Shown here: in pieces, positions 26,135-34,384 of the stretch
How the letters are laid out: each line of letters begins with the position of its first letter
How positions within the stretch are numbered: the stretch's first letter is position 1
Assembly: GCA_947495775.1 (NCBI GenBank)
Contig: CANMAQ010000015.1
Location: 1 to 64,000 of the forward strand
Source of the DNA: Jejuia algarum
GTDB taxonomy: Bacteria > Bacteroidota > Bacteroidia > Flavobacteriales > Flavobacteriaceae
Direction of reading: 5' to 3'
DNA: 64,000 nt
Program-made: the position numbers and the translations under genes
The notes under the pieces: generated by a model
Told to the model about the DNA's origin: nothing
Database searches by the model: none
Seen by the model: the letters and a program-made list of their open reading frames with translations, nothing else

Positions 26135-26626
26135 CTATTTCCAGAGCAAGGCATCACCTTTTTCAAGTCCCCAAGTGTGCGCCAGACCTGCATTAATTTC
26201 TAATACGTATTTGGCAGGTAATTCAGAAGGAAGTGAGGTTTCATCATAAGGTTTTGCATTAGTTTGAAAACTTACAATACGCTTATCGGCACCTACATAA
26301 ATAATATCTAACGGTATTTTAGTGTTTTTCATATAGAAAAAACGCTTAGCTTCAGTTTTAAAAATAAATAGCATACCGTTATGAGAAGCCATATTATCGC
26401 GGTACATAAGCCCTGTTTGACGTTCGTAAGGTGTATCTGAAATTTCGATATCCAAACGCGTTTTAAGGGTGTCGCTTGTGCCTTTAAAAATAGACAATTC
26501 GCCTTCTTTTTTAAAGGCAATTTTAGTTTGTTGGATGGGTGCCGCCGCGTTGTCTTTACAAGACACTGTAACTAAAATTACAAGTGCACCTAATATAAGG
26601 AATGAAAAGCGGTTAAAACGGTTCAT
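26135..26626 (-). CDS. DUF192 family lipoprotein
   Basis: The 163-residue protein starts MNRFNRFSFLILGALVILVTVSCKD, a lipoprotein signal with Cys about residue 23. The remainder is DUF192: LDIEISDTPYERQTGLMYRDNM, MLFIFKTEAKRFFYMKNTKIPLDIIYV, and AKYVLEINAGLAHTWGLEKGD. The function of this beta-barrel family is unknown. The ATG at 26626 lies one base after the lgt stop, so I reject an in-frame ATG 33 bp upstream inside lgt. Co-transcription with lgt, whose product lipidates such proteins, is likely. Confidence 0.88.
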   Translation of the reverse strand: MNRFNRFSFLILGALVILVTVSCKDNAAAPIQQTKIAFKKEGELSIFKGTSDTLKTRLDIEISDTPYERQTGLMYRDNMASHNGMLFIFKTEAKRFFYMKNTKIPLDIIYVGADKRIVSFQTNAKPYDETSLPSELPAKYVLEINAGLAHTWGLEKGDALLWK

Positions 26627-26627
26627 G

Positions 26628-27548
26628 TTAACGCACAGGAGTTTTAGGTTTGTAAACAAACATAAAATAAAGACCTATAAGTACAAATGGAATGCTAAGC
26701 CATTGCCCCGTATTAAGAGCCCAAGTTGCTCTATCATCTACCTGTGCTTCTTTTACGAACTCTACAAAGAAACGTATGGTCCATAAAAGCACTAAAAATA
26801 AACCAAAAAGAAACCCTGTCTGATCTCTTTTAGGTGTTTTGGCATAAAAATATAAGAGTATGAGAAACACAAAGATATAGCAAAACGATTCATACAATTG
26901 CGCGGCATGTCTGTAAGGGACTGCTTCTAATAATTCGGGAGTATTAGCGACTTTATTATAAGCTTCTTTTACATTTTTAATGCCTGTTAAACGCACCACT
27001 TCATATTTGTTGTAATAGTCTTGTATAAAACGAACACCAAGTGCAGAATCTCCAGAAGCTTTACCAATAATTTCAGAATTAATAAAGTTCCCTATTCTAA
27101 TAAAAACAGCACCTGAGGCAACTGGAATCACAATGCGATCCAGTATCCATAATACCGATTTGTACTTGTATTTTCTTCGGTACAAATACATAGCAAATAC
27201 AATCCCTATGGCGGCACCGTGACTTGCCAAACCTTGAAACCCTGTAAATTCTATACCGTTTTTAAAACTAAATGGTAAAAATATACTAAAGAAGTCTTGC
27301 TGTATGAGCTCGGCTTGATAAAATATAACATGTCCCAATCGTGCGCCAAACATGGTTGCTAATACCACATAAATAAATAAAGGGTCTAAGTATTCTAAAG
27401 ATACCTTTTCTTTGGTGTAAATACGTTTAATAATATACCATCCCAAAATAAATGCAACCACCCACATAAGGCTGTAAAAGTGCAATTTAAAATTACCTAT
27501 AATGTCTATTCCTGTAGTAGGGTTCCAGTCGAACTTTAATGCGTGCAT
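26628..27548 (-). CDS. lgt: Prolipoprotein diacylglyceryl transferase
   Basis: Lgt transfers diacylglycerol from phosphatidylglycerol to the lipobox cysteine of prolipoproteins, in the inner membrane. The 306-residue protein has about seven TM segments and the family signature AVFIRIGNFINSEIIGKAS, with GFQGLASHGAAIG earlier and LWTIRFFVEFVKEAQ near the end. An ~30-residue insertion (VRLTGIKNVKEAYNKVANTPELLEAVPYRHA) before the HAAQLYE motif is typical of Bacteroidota. It precedes the DUF192 gene by one base. Confidence 0.95.
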   Translation of the reverse strand: MHALKFDWNPTTGIDIIGNFKLHFYSLMWVVAFILGWYIIKRIYTKEKVSLEYLDPLFIYVVLATMFGARLGHVIFYQAELIQQDFFSIFLPFSFKNGIEFTGFQGLASHGAAIGIVFAMYLYRRKYKYKSVLWILDRIVIPVASGAVFIRIGNFINSEIIGKASGDSALGVRFIQDYYNKYEVVRLTGIKNVKEAYNKVANTPELLEAVPYRHAAQLYESFCYIFVFLILLYFYAKTPKRDQTGFLFGLFLVLLWTIRFFVEFVKEAQVDDRATWALNTGQWLSIPFVLIGLYFMFVYKPKTPVR

Positions 27549-27617
27549 GTGTTTTGTTTTACCGCGTAAATATAAATATTTGAAAGTACTTTAGTGTTAA
27601 AATTATGTTTAGATAAT

Positions 27618-28742
27618 TTATTTGAGCTCTAGCACTTCTACCTCGAAAATTAAGTCGGTTTTTGGAGGGATCCCTCTATTACCTGCTTCTCCATAGCCCA
27701 AATGATAAGGGATAAACAAGGTGGCTTTATCGCCTACATTTAAATGTTGTAAACCTTCTTTGAAGCCCGCTATCATAGCAGCATCTGGACTTAAATCTGC
27801 TGTGATGGGTTTATAGGCACCAGCGCGTTTTTTTCTGGAATTAACGGCTTCTAAAGCTTCAGCTAAACTTAAATCACTGGTGTCTAGCAGGCGGCCATCT
27901 TCAAAAAATAATGCGTAATGAGTGCGTACCTCAGAGGTTTCTTTTAAGGCCTCTCCAGTTCCTTTTTTAGAGACAAAATATTTCAAGCCGGACTGTAATG
28001 TTATGGCTTTTTCCTTTTGCGTCTCATGTTTTGCTTTAGTGTCTGCTTTAAGTTTGGCTTTGCGCGCTTTTTCATCTTTTTTACGCTGCTCTTCTATGGC
28101 AAAGTGATTTTTAAAAACATCTGGCGCATTAAAGGTTTTAGCAGCTTTCCCTTTTCTAATAATGTTAAGTTGATTAATAACCACGCTGTCTAAAGGACGG
28201 TTTTGCGCATTGGTTGCCACATTAGAAATAGAATCTTGAATGTCTAAACCCGATACAAGTTCCCCAAATACAGTGTAGCCTGCATCTAAATCTGGTCTAG
28301 GAACTTCTGTAATGTAAAATTGACTGCCATTGGTGTCTGGGCCAGAGTTGGCCATTGCTAAAATACCAGGTTTATCATGTTGTAAATCAGGGTGCGATTC
28401 ATTGATAAAACGGTAGCCTGGATTACCAGATCCAGTACCTAAGGGGTCGCCACCTTGGATCATAAATTGATCTATAACACGATGAAAAATAAGACCGTTA
28501 TAAAATGGTTTGTCTTTATACGTTTCACTAACAAGTGGGTTATTGCCTTCCGCTAAGGCAATAAAATTAGCAGAGGTTATAGGAGCTTTTTCAAAAAATA
28601 ATTTAGCGATCATTTTACCTTTAGAGGTATTGATCTCAGCATATATACCGTCTTCTAATTCGGGGTATTGCGATTTGCAACCGTGTAGCATACCCATAAG
28701 AACAATACACCCAAACGATAGTAATGTATTTAATTTTAGCAT
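27618..28742 (-). CDS. Lipoprotein with cyclophilin and FKBP peptidyl-prolyl isomerase domains
   Basis: The 374-residue lipoprotein (MLKLNTLLSFGCIVLMGMLHGCKSQ, Cys ~22) carries two unrelated prolyl-isomerase folds. Residues ~30-195 are a cyclophilin (FHRVIDQFMIQGGDPLGTGSG, ANSGPDTNGSQFYIT, YTVFGELVSG). After a Lys-rich, coiled-coil-like linker (~205-245), residues ~248-374 are FKBP-type (LFFEDGRLLDTS, AGFKEGLQHLNVGDKATLFIPYHLGYGE, IPPKTDLIFEVEVLEL). It would act in the periplasm on newly exported proteins. It starts one base after gldI and belongs to the nrnA-gldI unit. Confidence 0.92.
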   Translation of the reverse strand: MLKLNTLLSFGCIVLMGMLHGCKSQYPELEDGIYAEINTSKGKMIAKLFFEKAPITSANFIALAEGNNPLVSETYKDKPFYNGLIFHRVIDQFMIQGGDPLGTGSGNPGYRFINESHPDLQHDKPGILAMANSGPDTNGSQFYITEVPRPDLDAGYTVFGELVSGLDIQDSISNVATNAQNRPLDSVVINQLNIIRKGKAAKTFNAPDVFKNHFAIEEQRKKDEKARKAKLKADTKAKHETQKEKAITLQSGLKYFVSKKGTGEALKETSEVRTHYALFFEDGRLLDTSDLSLAEALEAVNSRKKRAGAYKPITADLSPDAAMIAGFKEGLQHLNVGDKATLFIPYHLGYGEAGNRGIPPKTDLIFEVEVLELK

Positions 28743-28743
28743 T

Positions 28744-29295
28744 TTAGTGTGCTTCAGTTTTAGTAATTGAATTTAAAGTAACTTCACATATTAAAGGCAC
28801 ATTAGTACCAATATTGCGTTCGTCTCCATAATAGCCATAAGCCTTTTGCGACGGGAATAAAAACGTTACAGTTTCTCCAGATTTCATGAGTTTTAAGCCT
28901 TCGCGAAGTCCTGTAAACAGCTCTTCTCTATCGATAACATAATCCAGATTTTTAAAATTATGAATGGGGTATATTAAACGTCCATTTAAATCTTTAAGGT
29001 GGTATGAATAATTTACGGTGTCCCCAAAGTTAGGCCTAACAACAGAAGAGTCTGCTGTTTTTGTATTGTAATAATACCAAAATCCCGTATTAGAAGCGAT
29101 GTAATTGTAAGTCGTATCTTTAGCCATAATTTGTTCTATTAAGGCATGCTCTTTGGCATTTAGCTTTTTATTACGGGCTACAGAAGCGTCTATAAAAGAG
29201 CCTGTCTTTACAGAAATAGGTTTGCGCGCTTCTGGCGTTTTACATGCTAAACAAAGGCTTGTTATGACCAATGTTATCATTAATTTATTCATCAT
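28744..29295 (-). CDS. gldI: Gliding motility-associated peptidyl-prolyl isomerase GldI
   Basis: GldI is an FKBP-type lipoprotein needed for gliding in Flavobacterium, presumably for folding gliding or T9SS components. The 183-residue protein has a lipobox (MITLVITSLCLACKT), then NTGFWYYYN, VNYSYHLKDLNGRLIY, LFTGLREGLKLMKSGETVTFLFPSQKAYGYYGD and VPLICEVTL, the FKBP core. Its start overlaps the nrnA 3' end by about 10 bp, and the fused PPIase gene follows directly. Confidence 0.93.
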   Translation of the reverse strand: MMNKLMITLVITSLCLACKTPEARKPISVKTGSFIDASVARNKKLNAKEHALIEQIMAKDTTYNYIASNTGFWYYYNTKTADSSVVRPNFGDTVNYSYHLKDLNGRLIYPIHNFKNLDYVIDREELFTGLREGLKLMKSGETVTFLFPSQKAYGYYGDERNIGTNVPLICEVTLNSITKTEAH

Positions 29296-30304
29296 TTAGG
29301 ACATCTTTATAGCTAGGTAAGATACTAATAAATTTTTCAACAGTTGCCTCTAAAGAGATTTCACTTTTCCCGCCAGCAGCATTGTTATGTCCGCCACCAT
29401 TAAAATGTGCTCTAGAAAATTCATTTACCGAAAACTTACCTTTAGAACGCAGTGATATTTTTATGATGCCTTCCTGTCGGTCTTCAATAAAGATGGCTGC
29501 GAAAATAATATTGTTAAGTGATAGGGCATAATTAACCACACCTTCTGTATCTCCTTTTTTATAATCGAATTTGTAGAGTTCGTCTTGAGATAGTGTTATG
29601 TATGCGGTGCGGTATTCTGGATGTATCTTTAAATTGGTTAACGCACAACCCAATAATTGTAAACGGTTGTGGCTATTGGTATCGTAAACATCGTTATGTA
29701 TGGCTGCGTTATCGGCACCTCTGTCTATAAGTTCCGCTATAATACGATGTGTCGTACTGCTTGTAGAACGAAACCTGAACGATCCCGTATCTGTCATAAT
29801 ACCTAAGTATAAACAGGTGGCAATTTCAGGCCCTATGAGTACAGTATCATTCAGCATGTCTATAAAATGATAGATCATTTGGCAAGTAGAGCAAATGTTA
29901 ACATCGCTGTACATATAGGTCGCGTAATCGTCTGGAGCTTGATGGTGGTCTATTAAGATTTTAATAGCCTTGCTAGCTTCTAAAGCAGGTGCCATAGTTC
30001 CCGTACGGTGGTAGGCATTAAAATCTAGTGTAAATAGAATGTCTGCGGCAGCGATTAAAGCGGCACTTTGTTCGGTTTGCGTATCGTATTTTAGAATGTG
30101 ATTTTCACCAGGAACCCATTTTAAAAAATCAGGATACGTATTCGGGGTGATTACCTGTACATTATGGTTGTACTGCTTTAAATAATGGTATAGCCCAAGG
30201 GAAGACCCAATGGCATCGCCATCTGGATTTTTATGGCATACAATTACAATGTGTTTTGGAGTGCTAAGTAAGGCTTTTATAGCCGAGATATCTTCTGCGT
30301 TCAT
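29285..30304 (-). CDS. nrnA: DHH-family phosphoesterase (oligoribonuclease / pAp phosphatase, NrnA-like)
   Basis: NrnA-type enzymes degrade 2-5-nt RNA and dephosphorylate pAp. The 339-residue protein contains CHKNPDGDAIGSSLG, LDFNAYHRTG, the DHH motif in ILIDHHQAPDD, and the C-terminal DHHA1 motif AHFNGGGHNNAAGG. The metal-binding residues are intact and the length is normal. It is the first gene of the minus-strand run leading to gldI. Confidence 0.93.
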   Translation of the reverse strand: MNAEDISAIKALLSTPKHIVIVCHKNPDGDAIGSSLGLYHYLKQYNHNVQVITPNTYPDFLKWVPGENHILKYDTQTEQSAALIAAADILFTLDFNAYHRTGTMAPALEASKAIKILIDHHQAPDDYATYMYSDVNICSTCQMIYHFIDMLNDTVLIGPEIATCLYLGIMTDTGSFRFRSTSSTTHRIIAELIDRGADNAAIHNDVYDTNSHNRLQLLGCALTNLKIHPEYRTAYITLSQDELYKFDYKKGDTEGVVNYALSLNNIIFAAIFIEDRQEGIIKISLRSKGKFSVNEFSRAHFNGGGHNNAAGGKSEISLEATVEKFISILPSYKDVLNDE

Positions 30305-30463
30305 AGATGGCGAAGATACGATTTTTTGAAAATCATAGAGCTTTTAATCGTGGGTTAGATCTATACGAATAGTGGCTATGGGCATTTTATTTCTGTAAAA
30401 ATAGTTAGTATGCTTACATTTAGAGGCCTATTTAACCCGCTTTAAGCATAATAGCGCGTACAC

Positions 30464-30493
30464 TTGTTTTTTAGTTGAAATAGGTTACTTTTG
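30464..30493 (+). promoter_or_regulatory. Consensus promoter of ndk
   Basis: TTG (30464-30466), a 19-bp spacer and TACTTTTG (30486-30493) fit the Bacteroidota housekeeping promoter. The ATG of ndk follows 18 bp later. Confidence 0.78.
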
Positions 30494-30511
30494 CGCTAAA
30501 TAAAATATAGA

Positions 30512-30931
30512 ATGGCAACACATAGAACATTTACAATGCTTAAGCCAGATGCTGTTGAAAAAGGGCATATTGGTGCAATATTAGAGAAAATTTCTGCTTC
30601 AGGGTTTAAAATTGTAGCAATGAAATTAACACAAATGACTCAAGCAGATGCAGAGACATTTTATGCAATACACAAAGAACGTCCGTTTTTTCCTGAGTTA
30701 GTAACTTATATGACACGTGGGCCTATTGTAGCAGCAATTTTAGAAAAAGAAAATGCTGTAGCAGATTTTAGAACATTAATAGGGGCTACAAATCCAGCAG
30801 ATGCTGCCGATGGGACTATTAGAAAATTATATGCTGCGTCTATTAGTGAGAATGCCGTTCACGGTAGCGATAGTGATGAAAATGCAGCTATAGAAGGTGC
30901 ATTTCACTTCTCTGGAAGAGAGCAGTTTTAG
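30512..30931 (+). CDS. ndk: Nucleoside-diphosphate kinase
   Basis: Ndk passes the gamma phosphate of ATP to NDPs through a phospho-histidine. The 139-residue protein begins RTFTMLKPDAVEKGHIG and has the active-site motif NAVHGSDS with His117, plus the IHKERPFFPELV segment. It is a monocistronic gene with a consensus promoter and a strong terminator, divergent from nrnA. Confidence 0.97.
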   Translation: MATHRTFTMLKPDAVEKGHIGAILEKISASGFKIVAMKLTQMTQADAETFYAIHKERPFFPELVTYMTRGPIVAAILEKENAVADFRTLIGATNPADAADGTIRKLYAASISENAVHGSDSDENAAIEGAFHFSGREQF

Positions 30932-30955
30932 ACAACAACAATGTATTTACATAGA

Positions 30956-30985
30956 AAAACCCAAGACATGTGCTTGGGTTTTTTT
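30956..30985. terminator. Bidirectional terminator between ndk and the cold-shock genes
   Basis: AAAACCCAAG (30956-30965) and CTTGGGTTTT (30973-30982) form a 10-bp stem with T-runs on both strands, so it can end ndk (plus) and the last cold-shock gene (minus). Confidence 0.88.
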
Positions 30986-31011
30986 GTTAGAAAAAAGTGA
31001 TAAAATATATA

Positions 31012-31203
31012 TTAAATTACTTTTACGTTTACTGCGTTTAATCCTTTTCTACCTTCCTGAAGATCGAATTCAACCTCGTCGCCTTCGCGTACTTCGTCTA
31101 CTAATCCAGAAATGTGAACAAAATGTTCCTTGTTTGAACCTTCTTCAGTGATAAAACCGAATCCTTTAGAATCGTTGAAGAATTTTACTGTTCCTTTACT
31201 CAT
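31012..31203 (-). CDS. Cold-shock domain protein, copy 1
   Basis: The 63-residue CspA-type RNA/ssDNA-binding protein has RNP1 KGFGFIT and RNP2 HFVHIS in MSKGTVKFFNDSKGFGFITE... The protein is identical to the copy at 31608-31799. The coding DNA and the ~100 bp upstream are nearly identical to the neighbouring copy. It is preceded by its own AT-rich leader and hairpin. Confidence 0.95.
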   Translation of the reverse strand: MSKGTVKFFNDSKGFGFITEEGSNKEHFVHISGLVDEVREGDEVEFDLQEGRKGLNAVNVKVI

Positions 31204-31252
31204 TGTAATAAATATTAAATTAATTATTTTGTGTACTTCAAATATGATACCA

Positions 31253-31290
31253 AAAAAAAGTCTACTACATATGTAATAGACTTTTATTGC
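31253..31290 (-). terminator. Hairpin between cold-shock copies 2 and 1
   Basis: On the minus strand AAAAGTCTATTAC and GTAGTAGACTTTTTTT form a stem with a T-run. The same element recurs at 31550-31585 between copies 3 and 2, so each copy has its own terminator followed by a promoter-like CATATTTG. Confidence 0.7.
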
Positions 31291-31307
31291 AACTTTTAAA
31301 GTATATA

Positions 31308-31499
31308 TTAAATTACTTTTACGTTTACTGCGTTTAATCCTTTTTTACCTTCCTGAAGATCGAATTCAACCGTGTCGCCTTCGCGTACTTCGTCTACTAA
31401 TCCAGAAATGTGAACAAAATGTTCCTTGTTTGAACCTTCTTCAGTGATAAAACCAAATCCTTTAGAATCGTTGAAGAATTTTACTGTTCCTTTACTCAT
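31308..31499 (-). CDS. Cold-shock domain protein, copy 2
   Basis: This middle member of the tandem triplet differs from the others at only two residues (Glu to Thr in REGDTVEF and Arg to Lys in EGKKGLN). The RNA-binding motifs KGFGFIT and HFVHIS are unchanged. Its leader and upstream hairpin are shared with copy 1. Confidence 0.95.
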   Translation of the reverse strand: MSKGTVKFFNDSKGFGFITEEGSNKEHFVHISGLVDEVREGDTVEFDLQEGKKGLNAVNVKVI

Positions 31500-31549
31500 T
31501 GTGATAAATATTAAATTAATTATTTTGTGTACTTCAAATATGATATCAA

Positions 31550-31585
31550 AAAAAAAAGTCTACTACATGTGTAATAGACTTTCAT
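31550..31585 (-). terminator. Hairpin between cold-shock copies 3 and 2
   Basis: This is the repeat of the element at 31253-31290: on the minus strand AAAGTCTATTACAC pairs with GTAGTAGACTTT and is followed by a T-run. Confidence 0.7.
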
Positions 31586-31607
31586 TGTAACTTTTAAAGT
31601 ATATATA

Positions 31608-31799
31608 TTAAATTACTTTTACGTTTACTGCGTTTAATCCTTTTCTACCTTCCTGAAGATCGAATTCAACTTCGTCGCCTTCGCGTACTTCGTCTACTAA
31701 TCCAGAAATGTGAACAAAATGTTCTTTGTTTGAACCTTCTTCAGTGATGAAACCGAATCCTTTAGAATCGTTGAAGAATTTTACTGTTCCTTTACTCAT
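31608..31799 (-). CDS. Cold-shock domain protein, copy 3
   Basis: This encodes the same 63 residues as copy 1. I start it at 31799 (MSKGTVKFF); the in-frame upstream ATG at 31832 adds a hydrophobic stretch that is really the AT-rich leader. The upstream region differs from that of copies 1 and 2 and has its own -7 element. It is probably the first gene of the array. Confidence 0.95.
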   Translation of the reverse strand: MSKGTVKFFNDSKGFGFITEEGSNKEHFVHISGLVDEVREGDEVEFDLQEGRKGLNAVNVKVI

Positions 31800-31829
31800 T
31801 GTGATAAATATTATAATTATTATTGATAA

Positions 31830-31861
31830 CAAAGGTAGTGTGTAAAAACTTTAAAAATCAA
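31830..31861 (-). promoter_or_regulatory. Promoter of cold-shock copy 3
   Basis: On the minus strand TACCTTTG (31830-31837) is a perfect TAnnTTTG, with TTG 21 bp upstream (31859-31861). The leader is about 25-30 nt. Confidence 0.6.
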
Positions 31862-31893
31862 TTAATTATGTGTTTTTTTTGATAAATTTTGGT

Positions 31894-31913
31894 AAAAGCC
31901 TTAAAAGGCTTTA
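31894..31913 (-). terminator. Weak hairpin downstream of the DUF721 gene
   Basis: AAAGCC...GGCTTT forms a short stem. On the minus strand the tail is only weakly T-rich, so its activity is uncertain. Confidence 0.3.
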
Positions 31914-31961
31914 AAACAGTGGTCTAAGCAAAAAAGGGTGTTAAAAAAAGAAGGCTTTTGT

Positions 31962-32258
31962 TTAGCGTAGAATTAATTTCTTTACAATTTCTTTACCTAA
32001 CTCTTCGTTAATAAGGTCAATTATTTTCTGTTTTCCGTAGCTTAATTCTTCCCTAAGGACGCTAGAGGTTAGTTGTACAAAAAGCGTGTCGCGTTCTAAC
32101 TTCACTGCTGTAGTGTATTTGGTAATGCCATTGCCCATTAATGTAGCCCAAGCGTCGGCAACATTTACTTTGTCTAGGCCCTTTTCTAATTTATTGATTT
32201 CTACAAACTCTTTTAAGGCCTCTTTAATGTTTATATGTTCGTTATTACGTTTAGACAT
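31962..32258 (-). CDS. DUF721 family protein (DciA-like)
   Basis: The 98-residue protein fits DUF721: EALKEFVEINKLEKGLDKVNVADAWATLMGNGITKYTTAVKLERDTLFVQLTSSVLREELSYGK. This is a KH-like domain related to DciA, the helicase operator of bacteria that lack DnaC. It is shorter than proteobacterial DciA and contains only the core. It sits 112 bp downstream of recF, the usual Bacteroidota neighbour. A role in loading DnaB is inferred from family only. Confidence 0.88.
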   Translation of the reverse strand: MSKRNNEHINIKEALKEFVEINKLEKGLDKVNVADAWATLMGNGITKYTTAVKLERDTLFVQLTSSVLREELSYGKQKIIDLINEELGKEIVKKLILR

Positions 32259-32370
32259 GGTATGGTAATGTGTTATATAATAGGTTATACGTTTCCAATA
32301 GCTTCTATAGGTGCTTTTTTAGAGCCTGCAAGTTTATTCATTTTTTGTGTGATAGCCGCTATAAAATCGA

Positions 32371-33468
32371 TTAAGGGGCTAAATCATGCCCAAGTTTAAA
32401 CACCTCATACGATTGGTGAACTTGTTTTATCGCATTTTCGGTGCGTTCTTCATGAGTGTCACTAATAAATAATTGTCCGAAGTTTTCAGCATCTACTAAT
32501 TTAATGATTTGTGTAACACGTTGCGCATCTAATTTATCAAAAATATCATCTAGCAATAAAATAGGATTAACACCACTTTGGGCTTTAATAAAATCAAATT
32601 GCGCTAGTTTTAAAGCGATTAAAAACGATTTCTGCTGTCCTTGACTTCCAAATTTCTTTACAGGATGGGTTTCAATATTAAAACTAAGATCATCTTTATG
32701 AATGCCTACACTGGTATATTGTAAGGCTTTATCTTTATGGATCGTGTTTGTTAATAAGGTGTTTAAATCGGCGGCATGCAAATGACTTTCATAGGTTAAA
32801 CTCACCTGTTCGTTGCCATTGCTTATAGAATGGTAGCGCGATTTAAAAATAGGGATAAACGTCTCTAAGAACGCACGACGCTTTTCAAAAATAAGTGTTC
32901 CGTATTCCGAGAGTTGTATGTTGTAAACCTCTAAAGTGTCTTTATTAAAGGTATGGTTGAGTGCAAAATATTTTAGTAAAGCATTGCGCTGGGCCAAAAC
33001 CTTATTGTAACTTATAAGTTGCGTAAGGTAATTTTTATCGCTTTGGGAAATAACAGTGTCTATAAACTTACGGCGTGTACTGCTGCCTTCTATAATAAGG
33101 TCTCTGTCTGCTGGAGATATAATAACCAAAGGCAAGAAACCAATGTGTTCGCTAAATTTTTCATAGGCTTTGCCATTGCGTTTAATTACTTTCTTTTGGC
33201 CGCGTTTAAGGCTAACGACTATTTTCTCAGGCTTATCATCTTTATCGTAATGGCCTTGAACGACAAAAAATTCTTGATCGTGTTTAATGTTTTGAACAGC
33301 GATGGGATTAAAATAACTTTTACCAAAGGCCAAATGGTAAATAGCGTCTAAAACATTGGTTTTGCCAACCCCATTGTTACCTACAAAACAATTGATCTTC
33401 TCATTGAAAGTAAATGTTTGACTTTCAAAATTCTTATAATTAACGAGCGAAAGTGATTTTAAAATCAT
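32371..33468 (-). CDS. recF: DNA replication and repair protein RecF
   Basis: RecF is an SMC-like ATPase that helps load RecA at gaps. The 365-residue protein has Walker A GNNGVGKTNVLDAIYHLAFG (res ~30), ISPADRDLIIEGSSTRRKFID, signature GSQGQQKSFLIALKLAQ and Walker B NPILLLDDIFDKLD. Length and motif order are normal. It is divergent from the TPR gene at 33603 and upstream of DUF721. Confidence 0.96.
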   Translation of the reverse strand: MILKSLSLVNYKNFESQTFTFNEKINCFVGNNGVGKTNVLDAIYHLAFGKSYFNPIAVQNIKHDQEFFVVQGHYDKDDKPEKIVVSLKRGQKKVIKRNGKAYEKFSEHIGFLPLVIISPADRDLIIEGSSTRRKFIDTVISQSDKNYLTQLISYNKVLAQRNALLKYFALNHTFNKDTLEVYNIQLSEYGTLIFEKRRAFLETFIPIFKSRYHSISNGNEQVSLTYESHLHAADLNTLLTNTIHKDKALQYTSVGIHKDDLSFNIETHPVKKFGSQGQQKSFLIALKLAQFDFIKAQSGVNPILLLDDIFDKLDAQRVTQIIKLVDAENFGQLFISDTHEERTENAIKQVHQSYEVFKLGHDLAP

Positions 33469-33602
33469 GCAGATCTAACTGATAAAGCGGTTTAATTCGA
33501 AAATATAGCAAAAAGAAGTGCAAATTATTGAAAAATAACAAATAAATAGCCTTTTAGTTATGGAGAAAAATTATATTTTTGCGCGACGATAATTACAAAG
33601 AT

Positions 33603-34373
33603 ATGGCAACTTATAATAAAAGAGGATACAAACCGAAAACGAAAGTAGAAAAAGAAATAGATATAGAGGAAGGATCTACAACAGCAGAGGTTTTTAATAC
33701 CTTAGATGAGACGGCGTCTAAGACCGAAGAGTTTGTCGCTAAAAATCAAAAATTTATATTCATTATCATAGGTGTTGTTGCTGCTATAGTTTTAAGTTCT
33801 TTAGCGTACAAAGAATTTGTCTCTAAGCCTAAGCAGTTAAACGCTATGAACGATATGTTTCAAGCACAGAAATTCTTTAACGATGCTGTAAATGGAGTGG
33901 CAAAAGATTCTTTATTCAATTTAGCGCTTAACGGTGGTGAAGGGAAATACGGAATGTTAGATATCATTAAAGAATACGGTGGAACATCGGCTGGGAATTT
34001 AGCAAACTATTATGCTGGAACAGCGTATTTACGTTTAAAAGACTATAAAAATGCAGTAACGTATTTAACGGCTTTTGAAAGTGATGACGAAATTTTAGCG
34101 CCATTAGCTAAAGGAAACATAGGAGATGCCTTTGTACAGTTAAACCAACCGTCTGATGCTTTAGAATACTATGAAAAAGCAATTGCTTTAAGAGATAACG
34201 GATATACAACACCAATGTACTTGTACAAAGCTGGAGCACTTGCTTTAGAGCAAGGCGATGCCTCTAAAGCTTTAGGGTATTTTGAGCGTATAAAAAATGA
34301 GTATCCAGATTCTAGCGAGGCCTCATCTATAGATGTCTTTATTGGTCAAGCTCAAGTTTTAGCAAGTAAATAA
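33603..34373 (+). CDS. Membrane-anchored TPR protein (YfgM-like)
   Basis: The 256-residue protein has a cytoplasmic N-terminus with a Lys/Glu-rich segment. One TM (KFIFIIIGVVAAIVLSSLAY, res ~50-69) follows, then tetratricopeptide repeats (NYYAGTAYLRLKDYKNAVTYLTAF, GNIGDAFVQLNQPSDALEYYEKAI, GALALEQGDASKALGYFERIK). This resembles the YfgM/ancillary-translocon type. I use the ATG at 33603 (MATYNKRG) because the upstream ATG at 33579 overlaps the -7 element TATTTTTG at 33574-33581. The gene precedes ribH by 11 bp. Confidence 0.85.
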   Translation: MATYNKRGYKPKTKVEKEIDIEEGSTTAEVFNTLDETASKTEEFVAKNQKFIFIIIGVVAAIVLSSLAYKEFVSKPKQLNAMNDMFQAQKFFNDAVNGVAKDSLFNLALNGGEGKYGMLDIIKEYGGTSAGNLANYYAGTAYLRLKDYKNAVTYLTAFESDDEILAPLAKGNIGDAFVQLNQPSDALEYYEKAIALRDNGYTTPMYLYKAGALALEQGDASKALGYFERIKNEYPDSSEASSIDVFIGQAQVLASK

Positions 34374-34384
34374 GATACCGTTTT

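Noticed and set aside
32285..32341. 18-codon frame (MNKLAGSKKAPIEAIGNV) between recF and DUF721
   Set aside because: It is very short, overlaps the recF 3' region in another frame when extended, and has no promoter or recognisable homology.
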